64,000 nucleotides of DNA, taken from contig NZ_QSEK01000009.1 of the NCBI RefSeq assembly GCF_003464165.1, positions 1-64,000 on the forward strand. The letters run 5' to 3'. Made by a program: the position numbers and the translations under genes. Positions within the stretch are counted from its first letter, which is position 1, and every line of letters begins with the position of its first letter. Positions 15,821 to 25,272 of this stretch are shown here, piece after piece. The notes under the pieces were generated by a model, which was given only the letters and a program-made list of their open reading frames with translations, had not been told where the DNA came from and did not search any database. Source of the stretch: Eubacterium sp. AM49-13BH (lineage in GTDB: Bacteria; Bacillota; Clostridia; Lachnospirales; Lachnospiraceae).

Positions 15821-15988
15821 TCAGCATCCTTCTTTTTTATCTTTTATATCGTCTTTTAACAATTTGATTTCTTCCAGAATGAGTTCAGTACAAACGACTA
15901 TAATACCTGAAAGAAGAATAATTCCACCATAAATCGGATAAATAAAGGATTCTCGGACTCCACCGCCAATAAGAATTTTTCTTGTTAA
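15821..15988 (-). pseudogene. Short membrane ORF without a standard start
   Basis: 55 codons open after a TAA at 15989, with no ATG, GTG or TTG. It encodes one transmembrane helix (IYPIYGGIILLSGIIVV) followed by a charged helix (ELILEEIKLLKDDIKDKKEG). The composition is protein-like, and the frame overlaps the end of the XRE membrane gene. Either a rare ATT start or the remnant of a longer protein. Confidence 0.35.
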
Positions 15989-16638
15989 TTATTTTTTTGA
16001 TTGTGGCGTTTCTTATTCCACAGTGAACCTACCAACATACCGATTGCAGAGATTATTGCTCCGGCTACAATCATTCCCAAGTCAGGGGCATTCAGTTTGT
16101 TAAAAGCAATGTTGTTTGCCATTTTGAATGTGCCATATTCAGCAAGCATATACATTACGCCAAAGAAAAGAGTGAATGCCCATTTTCCTTTTCCCCAAAA
16201 GTTATTTTTACCAATAACAATAGACACAATAAATGTGGATATAGGAAGAATAAACCAAAGAAACATCAAACTGTAACCCATAGCGTCACTTCCACTTGTA
16301 AAAAACCAGAACACTATCATTGCAAACGCCCAAATCAAGAGATAGGAGAGAATCGTAATAATCTTGTTTCTGTTGGCATTGCTTTTCACAACATTCGTAC
16401 TTTCTTCAAGATAATCATAATAGCTTTTCATTTTTTGTTCTCCTTTCAATAGATAGTCAAGAGAGACATCGTAGCATTCGCTCATTTTAATGACGCTGAT
16501 AATATCGGGATAGGATTTTTCATTTTCCCAATTTGAGATGGTCTGACGACTCACACCCAACAATTCGGCAACCTGTTCTTGCGTCAGCTTTTTTTCAATT
16601 CGGGCTGCCTTGATTTTGCATCCAATATCATGCTCCAT
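15985..16638 (-). CDS. XRE regulator with four transmembrane segments
   Basis: 217 residues. An N-terminal XRE helix-turn-helix (about 6-60, LTQEQVAELLGVSRQTISNWEN) is followed by four hydrophobic helices (about 92-112, 122-142, 150-170, 185-205). Membrane-tethered XRE proteins of this type are common in Clostridia and sense membrane or envelope signals; no target is known. It lies in the stretch that separates yolD from its polymerase. Confidence 0.8.
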   Translation of the reverse strand: MEHDIGCKIKAARIEKKLTQEQVAELLGVSRQTISNWENEKSYPDIISVIKMSECYDVSLDYLLKGEQKMKSYYDYLEESTNVVKSNANRNKIITILSYLLIWAFAMIVFWFFTSGSDAMGYSLMFLWFILPISTFIVSIVIGKNNFWGKGKWAFTLFFGVMYMLAEYGTFKMANNIAFNKLNAPDLGMIVAGAIISAIGMLVGSLWNKKRHNQKNN

Positions 16639-16794
16639 GCCACTATACCTCCTTGCACTTTTATTGTAGGAAAAACACTCACTATTGTCTACAAAATAGC
16701 TTTGACATCACTTATTATGCGTGTCAAAATCCTTTTACATCTGCCAAATTCCGATTTTCTCAATTCTCCAAACTTGAATTGACCGAGCTGATAG

Positions 16795-17073
16795 TTACCG
16801 TTTTCTAACACTCCATTCATCATCTTGAGCTTTTCTTTCAGCATAGTAACCGCAAGGCATATCCTTTAGAATACCAACAGAATTATCTAAGTCGAATACT
16901 GATTTTAAGGATACTAACTTTGCTTCGTCTGTTTCATGTGCTTTTCCACATAGAAATTGCCACATTCCATCATCTTCATCATGTGATACATACAAAATAG
17001 GTTCTCCATTCTCTAATATGTGGCAACAGGTTATTGTAGCTGTATTTGGTGCATCATAAAATGGGAATTTCAT
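16795..17073 (-). CDS. DUF2185 (Imm33-like) immunity-type protein
   Basis: 92 residues from the ATG at 17073, preceded by AAAGGAGTG. ATITCCHILENGEPILYVSHD then DGMWQFLCG and the ending MPCGYYAERKAQDDEW match DUF2185, a domain of the Imm33 immunity-protein group that neutralises polymorphic toxins. No matching toxin gene is seen nearby, so it is an orphan immunity gene or part of a small cargo set with the next gene. Confidence 0.6.
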   Translation of the reverse strand: MKFPFYDAPNTATITCCHILENGEPILYVSHDEDDGMWQFLCGKAHETDEAKLVSLKSVFDLDNSVGILKDMPCGYYAERKAQDDEWSVRKR

Positions 17074-17110
17074 ATTTAACACTCCTTTCAAACTTGAATT
17101 TTATAACTTA

Positions 17111-17581
17111 TCAATCCCAATATAATATTATCATATGGTCTATCTTCTTGCGGTCAGTCAGCTCTATAATATGAGGATTATTCTCTTCCTGAGCTATAAT
17201 CCATACTTTATAGTTTCCACATTCATCACTATCTCCAACAAAAGAAATATTACTTGGTTCAGCAACACCACTTTTTTCAATATATCTCTCTATTTGGGAA
17301 ATAGGTAAAACTGTGTCAATCCAAAGAGCATCGGCGTATGTTGATTTTTCTCCTTTACTATTTGTGATTTCATAGCCATAAGTAGATACATAAATTACAC
17401 TATCTGAGTCAGCAGACTTAATCTGTGCTACAAAGTTTTGTAAAGGATTAATATCTTCTTCGTCTAAACAAAAACTATTATAATCCTTACTTTTTTTATC
17501 AAAGTAATTATCAAATCCCATCAGAACATCATCATTCAAATCAAATTTTCTTGAATTAAAAACTATTTCTAATATGCCCAT
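17111..17581 (-). CDS. Uncharacterised 156-residue protein, immunity-like
   Basis: Acidic, soluble protein with alternating beta and alpha segments and no family I recognise. Size, acidity and position 38 bp upstream of the DUF2185 gene suggest a second orphan immunity protein. GAGGAA precedes the ATG by six bases. It ends IDHMIILYWD. Confidence 0.5.
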   Translation of the reverse strand: MGILEIVFNSRKFDLNDDVLMGFDNYFDKKSKDYNSFCLDEEDINPLQNFVAQIKSADSDSVIYVSTYGYEITNSKGEKSTYADALWIDTVLPISQIERYIEKSGVAEPSNISFVGDSDECGNYKVWIIAQEENNPHIIELTDRKKIDHMIILYWD

Positions 17582-17607
17582 ATTTTATTCCTCAAATTTC
17601 AGTTTAT

Positions 17608-19137
17608 TTAAGCCTTATGACCGCCGATTTGCTCGTTTCGGTCTTTGGCGGTTGCACCTTCTTCAAGGTTCATTCCCTTCAACACAGCATTCTTGCCAAA
17701 CTTCTTTTTGATACTCAGCATTGCTTCTTGCATACGCCTTTCCCGTTCTAATTTTTCTTCTTCCTCCGCCTGCTTCTTCCTCTGTGCTTCGTAATCGGTA
17801 AAGAGGTCGAGTTGCTGGTATTCATCTTCCTGCTTGACGGATTTTTCATCAACAAGTTTATTCGCTGTGATTGTTATTCTGCGTACAAGCAAATGCTCGT
17901 CAACTATCCTGTCATACAAGTCCATCACGGCGTTGGTAATCAATCGAGTAGAGGAAGTCTTTTTCTCAAGATTCGCTGTTCCGTGTGCGTGCTTTGGAAC
18001 TTTGCGTCCATATCGGTCAATCGTAACCTCGCCTTTGTATTGATATTTTAGGTTCGGATTACTTAAATTCTCAATATCATAGCCGATTGTCAACACAAGC
18101 TGGTCAGTTACAAGTCCTTTATCCACCAAATCAAGCACCATTTGGTCGGTCATTTCTTTTACAATCAACTTTGCCTTTTCGTAATCATACGGGCAGTGAA
18201 GTACCTGTCCTGAACATACACTATTGGTTTCCGGCTTATAGGCTTTGACCTGCTCCATCGTACAAGGTTCATATCCCCAAGCATGGTCAATTAGCAATTC
18301 CGCATTGATTCCAAACAGCTTGTAGAGCAGTTCTTCGTTATACAGTTCATTCGACTTTCCGATGGAACACCTTGCAATATCTCCCATAGTAAAAAGTCCA
18401 TGTTCTTCCAGTTTCTTTGCATAGCCTTTACCAACTCTCCAGAAATCTGTAAGCGGTCTATGATTCCATAGCTGTCTGCGGTAAGACATTTCATCCAATT
18501 CGGCAATTCGCACACCGTCCTTGTCCGGCTCAATATGCTTTGCCACGATATCCATTGCAATCTTACACAAGTACATATTCGTGCCGATTCCGGCTGTTGC
18601 CGTAATTCCTGTTGTTTTCAAAACATCCTGTATCATCGTCATGGCAAGTTCCCTTGCAGTCATCTGATAGGTATTCAGATAATTGGTTGCATCTATGAAT
18701 ACTTCATCAATCGAGTACGGGAAAATATCTTCCGGAGCAATGTATTTCAAGTAAACACTGTAAATCTTGGTACTATATTCCAGATAGTATGCCATACGAG
18801 GTGGTGCAACGATATAATCAATCTCCAATGCCGGATTCGCATTTAATTCTGTACTGTCATCAGACGAACCAGTAAATGTACGATTTAGTGCTTTCCACCT
18901 TCGGGTATTATTAGCTTCTTTTACCTTTTGCACGACTTCAAACAAGCGTGGTCTGCCGGGTATCCCATAACTTTTTAATGACGGAGATACCGCAAGGCAG
19001 ATGGTTTTCTCTGTCCTGCTCTTATCTGCAACCACAAGATTTGTTGTCAATGGGTCACGATTTCGTTCTTTACACTCCACAGAAGCATAGAATGATTTAA
19101 GGTCGATTGCGATATAGGTCTTTTGCTTTGCCATCAT
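17608..19137 (-). CDS. Y-family DNA polymerase (UvrX/ImpB-MucB-SamB type)
   Basis: 509 residues. The palm has Asp12 (AIDLKSFYASVEC) and Asp144-Glu145 (YSIDEVFIDAT), the metal-binding acidic triad; finger, thumb (helix-hairpin-helix about 230-260) and little-finger domains follow to about 430, then a charged C-terminal tail. Such error-prone enzymes copy past damaged DNA. It is probably the partner of the YolD-like protein at 15353. A CTATCGTTAG sequence upstream (about 19176) resembles one arm of the LexA-like operator, weak evidence for SOS control. Confidence 0.88.
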   Translation of the reverse strand: MMAKQKTYIAIDLKSFYASVECKERNRDPLTTNLVVADKSRTEKTICLAVSPSLKSYGIPGRPRLFEVVQKVKEANNTRRWKALNRTFTGSSDDSTELNANPALEIDYIVAPPRMAYYLEYSTKIYSVYLKYIAPEDIFPYSIDEVFIDATNYLNTYQMTARELAMTMIQDVLKTTGITATAGIGTNMYLCKIAMDIVAKHIEPDKDGVRIAELDEMSYRRQLWNHRPLTDFWRVGKGYAKKLEEHGLFTMGDIARCSIGKSNELYNEELLYKLFGINAELLIDHAWGYEPCTMEQVKAYKPETNSVCSGQVLHCPYDYEKAKLIVKEMTDQMVLDLVDKGLVTDQLVLTIGYDIENLSNPNLKYQYKGEVTIDRYGRKVPKHAHGTANLEKKTSSTRLITNAVMDLYDRIVDEHLLVRRITITANKLVDEKSVKQEDEYQQLDLFTDYEAQRKKQAEEEEKLERERRMQEAMLSIKKKFGKNAVLKGMNLEEGATAKDRNEQIGGHKA

Positions 19138-19187
19138 TCTATGCCCCCTTTTAAAAATCCTTTGAGTAAATTATGCTATCGTTAGTG

Positions 19188-20102
19188 TCAATCCTCGGTA
19201 TAAAAACCATCCAATACATATGTTGTGACTGGTGTTATATACAATTCATATTTAATAACCAGTCTGATTAAATCATTTCCGTCAATCAGTGTTATCGGCG
19301 TACCTTCTCTCGCAGCCTCTCTTGCCTTATTGGTAAATCGGCTATTAGTAATAAATACTCCATAATCGGCTTGATATTTGTTCATCGCCCCAAGAAATTG
19401 ATTGATATCCGGCTCACTCACTGGATTTGAATTAAATCTTTTACACTGAATAACCACTCTGGTTGTTCTAAAATCATCGGCATCTACGTGATATCCATAA
19501 CCATCAATGCCACCATCATTTGACACCTGAACGCCTTTGTTGGTAAACTCCACTCCCATCTTTGTAAGAAGTGCTCGTGAAAATTGTTCAAACTTTGCTG
19601 GAGACATATTAGCGATTGCACTCTGAAGTTTTACCTTGAAATCATCTAACAATTCGTCATCTGTGGATTCATTCTCCTCGTCTTCAACCTCCAGTGTTTC
19701 TACTGGCTTGTTTTTCGATTTGTTCTTAGTCGAATGTTCCTCCCAATAGCTTCGAGCCTTATCCCTTACTTCTGTCTTAACATCAAAATCTGTTAAATCT
19801 ACATTTGCTCCATCTTGAGTAAGTGTAATCTTTGGATTGAATTTCACATAAGATATGAGTCCGACATAACTAAGCTCTTTAATAGCAAAATTAAACTTAA
19901 AATCAAATTTTTTGTACTGATTTCCTGTTTTATTAGATGTATATAGTTTCTGTTCAAATTCAGCAATATGCTCATCTAACTCACTAATTCTGTCTCTAAT
20001 TTCAGAACGCTCTAACTGTCCACCTGCTTCCTGAAGGACTTGAAGGATTGGTTTAATAAGGTATGATACTTGTTCTTCTGTATTTAAATCGTCATAAAAC
20101 AT
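19188..20102 (-). CDS. Mrr-like restriction endonuclease
   Basis: 304 residues from the ATG at 20102, preceded by GAGAGGTG; an ATG at 20123 follows the hsdR stop directly and has no such site. A winged-helix Mrr N-domain (about 1-105) is joined by an acidic linker to an Mrr catalytic domain with DGGIDGYG and VIQCKRF, the D-(D/E)xK residues. Mrr enzymes cut modified DNA (type IV restriction). Located last in the hsd operon, it may cut DNA methylated by foreign systems or act with the type I enzyme. Confidence 0.82.
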   Translation of the reverse strand: MFYDDLNTEEQVSYLIKPILQVLQEAGGQLERSEIRDRISELDEHIAEFEQKLYTSNKTGNQYKKFDFKFNFAIKELSYVGLISYVKFNPKITLTQDGANVDLTDFDVKTEVRDKARSYWEEHSTKNKSKNKPVETLEVEDEENESTDDELLDDFKVKLQSAIANMSPAKFEQFSRALLTKMGVEFTNKGVQVSNDGGIDGYGYHVDADDFRTTRVVIQCKRFNSNPVSEPDINQFLGAMNKYQADYGVFITNSRFTNKAREAAREGTPITLIDGNDLIRLVIKYELYITPVTTYVLDGFYTED

Positions 20103-20123
20103 ATTTACATTTACACCTCTCAT

Positions 20124-23100
20124 TTACTGTGCATACTTCTTGAAATTCTCTGCCTGCTCAAGAACTTCCTTGTAAACATCATCAATGGTTACTGGCGGAT
20201 AGCCGAACTCATCAAGCAGCAATATCAAATCCACTTGCAAGTTTGCCTTAATATCATCACGGGCAGACCAATCGGTATAGCGTGACTTATCATCAACAAT
20301 CAACTTTATCCTCTTGGATAGTTCAATCATTTTATCGTCCGGATATTCAAACTCAAACTTCTTGGAAACTGCTTTCAAAATATCATAGAAAGCTTTTTCT
20401 TCATAATCTATACCCATATTCTTGAAGGAGTTCTTTTCTGTTTTCAGTTCAGACAACAACTGTGCAAGCTGCTCCGCAACATCATCAAGGACTTCGTTGG
20501 CATACGCTTCATCACGACGACGGTTATTATACTCATCAACAACTTTCTTGAGTCTGTCTGCAAATTCCACACCCATAATCTTATTGACTTTCTTAAACTC
20601 GTCAATCGCCTGAGAAAGAAGTCTTTGAAGTATCTTGATTTTCGTATTCGGCAACTGAATAGCATTTATCTTATCCATATACTCATCGCTGAAAATGTCC
20701 ACCGATATATGCTTTCCGGTTTCAAATAATTCCTCAATGCCATCAGACTGAATTGCACCCTCAAGCATTTTGCGGACACGAGCGTTCATCTGCTCAATAT
20801 CCGGTGCATCGCCTTTTGTCAGCTTGAAAAGGATAGAACGGACAGCACAATAAAAATGGATATAATCCTTATCTTCATCAGAGAATTTCTCACTTGAACT
20901 ACAAAGATTAAATGCCTGCTTCATTCTCTTGACTGCTGCCATAAATCTTCTTTCCAGTTCTTCAGACAACTGCACATACTCAACTGCACGATTCAGGCAG
21001 GCAAGCTGTTCAGTAGGAGAACCGTTGAAGAAATCACTACTGTTAAAGTTGTGGAACATCTGACCAAGAACTTCTAACTGGTCTTTTACAATCGTGATAG
21101 ACTGCTCCACACCTTCAAATTCTTCGCTCTCAAAATTCGTATATTTCTTGAGGGCAGTGTTCATATTTTTCTTAATACCTATGTAGTCAACAATTAAACC
21201 TTTATCTTTGCCCTCGCATACACGATTTACACGAGAAATCGTCTGAATAAGGGTATGCTGCTGAATAGGCTTATCAATGTAAATCGTATCAAGCTCCGGC
21301 ACATCAAAACCAGTCAGCCACATATCTACAACAATGGCAATCTTAAAGTTTGATTTCGGATTTTTGAACTGACGGTCAAATTCTTTCCTATCCTCTTTTG
21401 TGCCAAGCATATCAAATAAGTCTTTTTCATCATCTTTATTACGAGTCATAACCAACTTGATTTTTTCCATTGGCTTCAACTCTTTTTTATCTTTCTCACT
21501 CAGAACAACACCATCATCACAAATCTTCTTTTCTGTCCATTTCGGTCTGAGTTCCTTTACTATCTTATAGAAATCGTATGCTATATTTCGGTTGGAACAT
21601 ACAAACATTGCTTTGCCTGCTACGGTTGCACCTTCTGCCACACGGGTTTCATAATGCTTGATAAAGTCCTCTGCAACAGCACGAAGTCTATCAGGGTCGC
21701 CAATAATAACTTCCATTTTGGCAACTGCTTTCTGACTTTCTTCTACTTGATGTTCATTTGCTCCCTCAAGCTCACACTGTGCATAATATTCTTCAATCTG
21801 TCTTACCTTGTCCTGATTAAGCATAACCTTAGCTGCACGACCATCGTAAACAAGATTAACTGTAATACCGTCCTTAACAGCTTCCGTCATTGTATATGCG
21901 TCTACAACACCACCAAAGACTTCGATTGTTCCATCAACCGGAGTTCCGGTAAATCCAACATAAGTTGCATTTGGTAAGGAGTCGTGCAAATACTTGGCAA
22001 AGCCATAGGTTTTCTGAACACCTGACTCTGTAATCTTAACCTTTTGGTCGAGATTGATTTGGCTTCTGTGTGCTTCATCAGAAATACAAATAACGTTCGT
22101 TCTGTCTGTAAGAAGCTGCAAATCCTCTGTGAATTTCTGAATGGTAGTCAGATAAACGCCGCCACTCTCTCGTCCTTGAAGCTCCTCACGAAGTTTCTCA
22201 CGGGACTCAATACTTACAACCGTTTCATCCCCGATATATTTCTTTGAACCTACAAACTGTTTGGAAAGCTGGTCGTCAAGGTCTGTTCTGTCCGTAATAA
22301 TAAGAATAGTCGGAGAAGAAAAGTATTTGCTTTTCATCAGCATACGGGTAAGAAAAAGCATTGTATAACTCTTGCCGCAGCCTGTCGCTCCAAAGTATGT
22401 ACACCTTTACCATCTCCTTCGGGGCGAAGATGAGCCTTGATATTCTCATACAATTTATTTGCCGCAAAGAACTGTGGATAACGACACACTATCTTCAAAT
22501 CCTTATCTGAGTTATCCGGAAAATAAATAAAATCTTTAATAACTTCAAGCAAACGGTCTTTTCGGAAAAGTCCTTTTACCATTGTCACAAGGGAATTGAT
22601 ACCGTCCAGTTCTTTATCGTCTGAGTTTATCTTTCTCCACGCATAGAAGAAATCATATGGGCTGAAGAAAGAACCATATTTATTATTTGCTCCATCACTG
22701 ATAACAACAAACGCATTGTATTTGAAAATCTCTGGAATATCTCTACGGTAACGGATTGTAAGTTGCTTATATGCGTCCATTATGGTCGTATTCTCTTGTA
22801 CCGCACTCTTAAATTCAAGAACAACAACAGGAATACCATTTACGAACACAATGCCATCCGGAATACGCAACTGATTATTTACGCCTTCAATTTCAAACTG
22901 ATTAACCGCTTTGAAAATATTGTTTTCGGGAGTGTCGAAATCAATAAGTTCAATATAGAGGTCTTTCTGCGTTCTATCCTCACGGTTAAGAATAAATCCA
23001 TCGCAGAGCAACTTAAATACAGCTTTGTTTGCTTCATAAATTGTACCGGAAATATTACGCAGCATTAGAATGACACTATCCACCTCACTCGGTGTGATAC

Positions 23101-23263
23101 CATCTTTCGCATAGCGATTATAGAGGTATTGCTTCAGGTCGTCCGTAAGCAGAACCTCCGTCCTTTCTCTGTGTATCTGGTCGCCACTGACATAGGTGTA
23201 CCCCTCGTCTTTGAACAACTCCATTATTGACATTTCCAATGCGTGTTCATTAAAATTTGCCAT
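20124..23263 (-). pseudogene. hsdR: Type I restriction subunit R, frameshifted
   Basis: Two frames (23263-22337 and 22361-20124) make one HsdR of 1,046 residues if one base is added near 22402. The first holds the nuclease motif PDGIVFVNG...LEFKS (about 150-170). The helicase Walker A, GATGCGKSYT, is only readable after the shift, and DEAH (SDEAHRSQ), TGFDVPELD and QTISRVNR motifs follow. The start at 23263 has AAAGGAGTG. As written, no helicase is made and restriction would be dead, leaving a methyltransferase only. A sequencing error or a true off-switch cannot be told apart here. Confidence 0.85.
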
Positions 23264-23294
23264 TGCGTTCACTCCTTTGGTATTCTGCATCAAA

Positions 23295-24167
23295 TTATGA
23301 TGCAACTACACTTGTATAATAAGCATTATAAAGTGCTTGTACTGTTTCATAATATTTATCTTCATAAGTTTCTGCTTGTGCGTCGGTATACTCTAAGAAA
23401 AACTGACAATCAACATCTTCGCCAAACTTATTATTTATAATTGTTGCTATATTCTCAACAAGTTCCATCATCCACATACAAACGGTTTCTTCTCTTGTGT
23501 GTGCTAGACTTTGATATTCCCATACATAATCAATCGGAGGTATAGGTGTTTCCTTATCAAAATCCATTTTTTTATCTACGAAATAATAGAAATATTCATC
23601 AATATACTCTCCAATAGATATTTGAGCCACATTCAAAATCATCATCAGACGATTTTCTTTATTTATAGGTTCAAAGATATTAGGAGTGCCGTTCCATTCT
23701 AATTCTCGGTATCTATCATAGCTTCGATGAAAATATTTTGCTCCATCATACAAATAATCCCTTCCCAAATTATATTTCTCTATATCTTGCTGAAGTTTAT
23801 CTATACATCCCTGTAACCAATACTTTCCCGTAAATTGTTTAATCTTATATCCGGCTTGATTTAATATCTCATTTTGTAATTCTTCAGAACACCGGCAGTA
23901 TTCCGAATAAATTTTCCTTGTATGCTTTTCAAGCGGATATAGATTAGCTGCTATAATACACCACGGCAAATAATCTCTTTCCTCTTGATTATCAATTAGA
24001 AAAAGTCGAGCTTTTTCTTGCAATGCTATACGTTCCTTTTCGCATTGCAATTTCTGTATTTCCTTTTCATGTCGTGATTGCAACCAATAAATCAAAAAAG
24101 AAACTGCTATTGTTGCCACCAGTGACAATACTCCGATTATAATCTGAATTATATCTGCTAATGACAT
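23295..24167 (-). CDS. Uncharacterised membrane-anchored protein in the hsd operon
   Basis: 290 residues: an N-terminal transmembrane helix (about 8-30, GVLSLVATIAVSFLIYWL), a coiled coil (about 31-60) and a mostly helical domain rich in aromatic residues. It sits between the full-length hsdS and hsdR, an unusual place, with a ribosome-binding site of its own. No family recognised; a role in defence is only suggested by position. Confidence 0.6.
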   Translation of the reverse strand: MSLADIIQIIIGVLSLVATIAVSFLIYWLQSRHEKEIQKLQCEKERIALQEKARLFLIDNQEERDYLPWCIIAANLYPLEKHTRKIYSEYCRCSEELQNEILNQAGYKIKQFTGKYWLQGCIDKLQQDIEKYNLGRDYLYDGAKYFHRSYDRYRELEWNGTPNIFEPINKENRLMMILNVAQISIGEYIDEYFYYFVDKKMDFDKETPIPPIDYVWEYQSLAHTREETVCMWMMELVENIATIINNKFGEDVDCQFFLEYTDAQAETYEDKYYETVQALYNAYYTSVVAS

Positions 24168-24180
24168 AGGTTCCTCCTTG

Positions 24181-24194
24181 TAAATGATAATTTA
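24181..24194. repeat. Inversion site a (downstream end of hsdS-1)
   Basis: TAAATGATAATTTA on the plus strand, followed by GCGGCTTGA, the end of the second recognition cassette of hsdS-1. It is inverted relative to sites at 24750 and 26966 and direct to 26343. Confidence 0.8.
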
Positions 24195-25262
24195 GCGGCT
24201 TGACATTGTTGTAAGAATTATTTTCTGCAATTCTTGCAGTTTTTCTATTTCAGAAAGATTTTCTTCTTTGCAATAAATAAGGCTCATAACCTTTTGGGAG
24301 AAAGATTTCTGTAATTCAAGTGGTGGAATTGCTATTCCATAAGCATGAACATCGTTTCGATTTAATGTAGGAACTGCACTACCACCAACAAAGCCATCAT
24401 AATTTAGATTTTTGAGCAAATAAAATACCCACAACGGTTCTGCTTCATAAATTTGTTTTACATAGAGCGATGTGTTATGTGTCCAACAGTTGCAAAGGTA
24501 CAATCTTGGGTTGCCAATATTGCCGCTTCGTCCCATTACAATAACAGGAGCTTCAGCAGTAAACTCATCATGATACCCAATTGTTCCGGTTGAACCTGCA
24601 ACGGGATATTTACCACCAGTCATTTCAGTTCGAGGTAAATCATGCCCCCTTTGTAGTTGCAACACATCGCCAACAGTGCCTTGTTTCCAAGAAGATTTAT
24701 CTGAGTTGGACTCAAAATATTTTTGATACAATGTTTGAGCAGTATCGTCTAAATTATCATTTATCTTCTGTTTCAAATCTATTCTATCGGTTATCGTCTT
24801 GTAGGCTTTCACTATTTTTCTCTGCTTTTCAATATCTGGTACTGGAAGTTCCACCATACAAAGCTCATTCCAATCGAAAATCTCTCTTACGCTTCCGTGT
24901 GACTTATACCTTGCATAACGGTCAAATTCTGGTCGGCTGAACCAAAGCATAAGATATTCAGGGTCAAGTTCCTCTTTATTTTCAACTTCAAAAACTGTAT
25001 AAGAGCTTGAAATGATACAATCTTCTTCATCTAAATAAGCAATAGAAATTTTCTCTCCATTTCGTGAAGTAACGGGTCCGTATGCAAACTGTCCCGTTCT
25101 GACTATCTTATAATTCGATAAATCAGTTCCTACAATATTTGCGATTGAAGGAATAAATTTTTTACTTATACTTACGCCAAGCAACTTTGTTACGGCTAAA
25201 TTCTTATTACGCTCGTCCACAAGTCGAATGTAATTGCCTAATATCTTATATCCTTTTTCCAT
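24192..25262 (-). CDS. hsdS: Type I specificity subunit HsdS-1, full-length
   Basis: 356 residues from the ATG at 25262 (AAGGTGG upstream). TRD1 spans about 1-160, the conserved spacer KQKINDNL about 166-173, and TRD2 about 190-350. Inversion site b is within the KINDNL codons, and site a overlaps the stop region, so TRD2 is a cassette that can be flipped out or exchanged. HsdS sets the DNA sequence recognised by the methyltransferase. Its ON form here gives the pairing TRD1b-TRD2b. It follows directly after the recombinase gene. Confidence 0.9.
   Translation of the reverse strand: MEKGYKILGNYIRLVDERNKNLAVTKLLGVSISKKFIPSIANIVGTDLSNYKIVRTGQFAYGPVTSRNGEKISIAYLDEEDCIISSSYTVFEVENKEELDPEYLMLWFSRPEFDRYARYKSHGSVREIFDWNELCMVELPVPDIEKQRKIVKAYKTITDRIDLKQKINDNLDDTAQTLYQKYFESNSDKSSWKQGTVGDVLQLQRGHDLPRTEMTGGKYPVAGSTGTIGYHDEFTAEAPVIVMGRSGNIGNPRLYLCNCWTHNTSLYVKQIYEAEPLWVFYLLKNLNYDGFVGGSAVPTLNRNDVHAYGIAIPPLELQKSFSQKVMSLIYCKEENLSEIEKLQELQKIILTTMSSR
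24750..24763. repeat. Inversion site b (inside hsdS-1)
   Basis: TAAATTATCATTTA on the plus strand, in the KINDNL codons between TRD1 and TRD2 of hsdS-1. The flank TCTTCTG is shared with site d. Confidence 0.8.
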
Positions 25263-25272
25263 TCCTACCACC

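Noticed and set aside
16770..17101. Twelve-base repeat CAAACTTGAATT (near 16770, 17089, and 61706)
   Set aside because: Three AT-rich short matches over 45 kb can be chance, and the contexts do not share other features.
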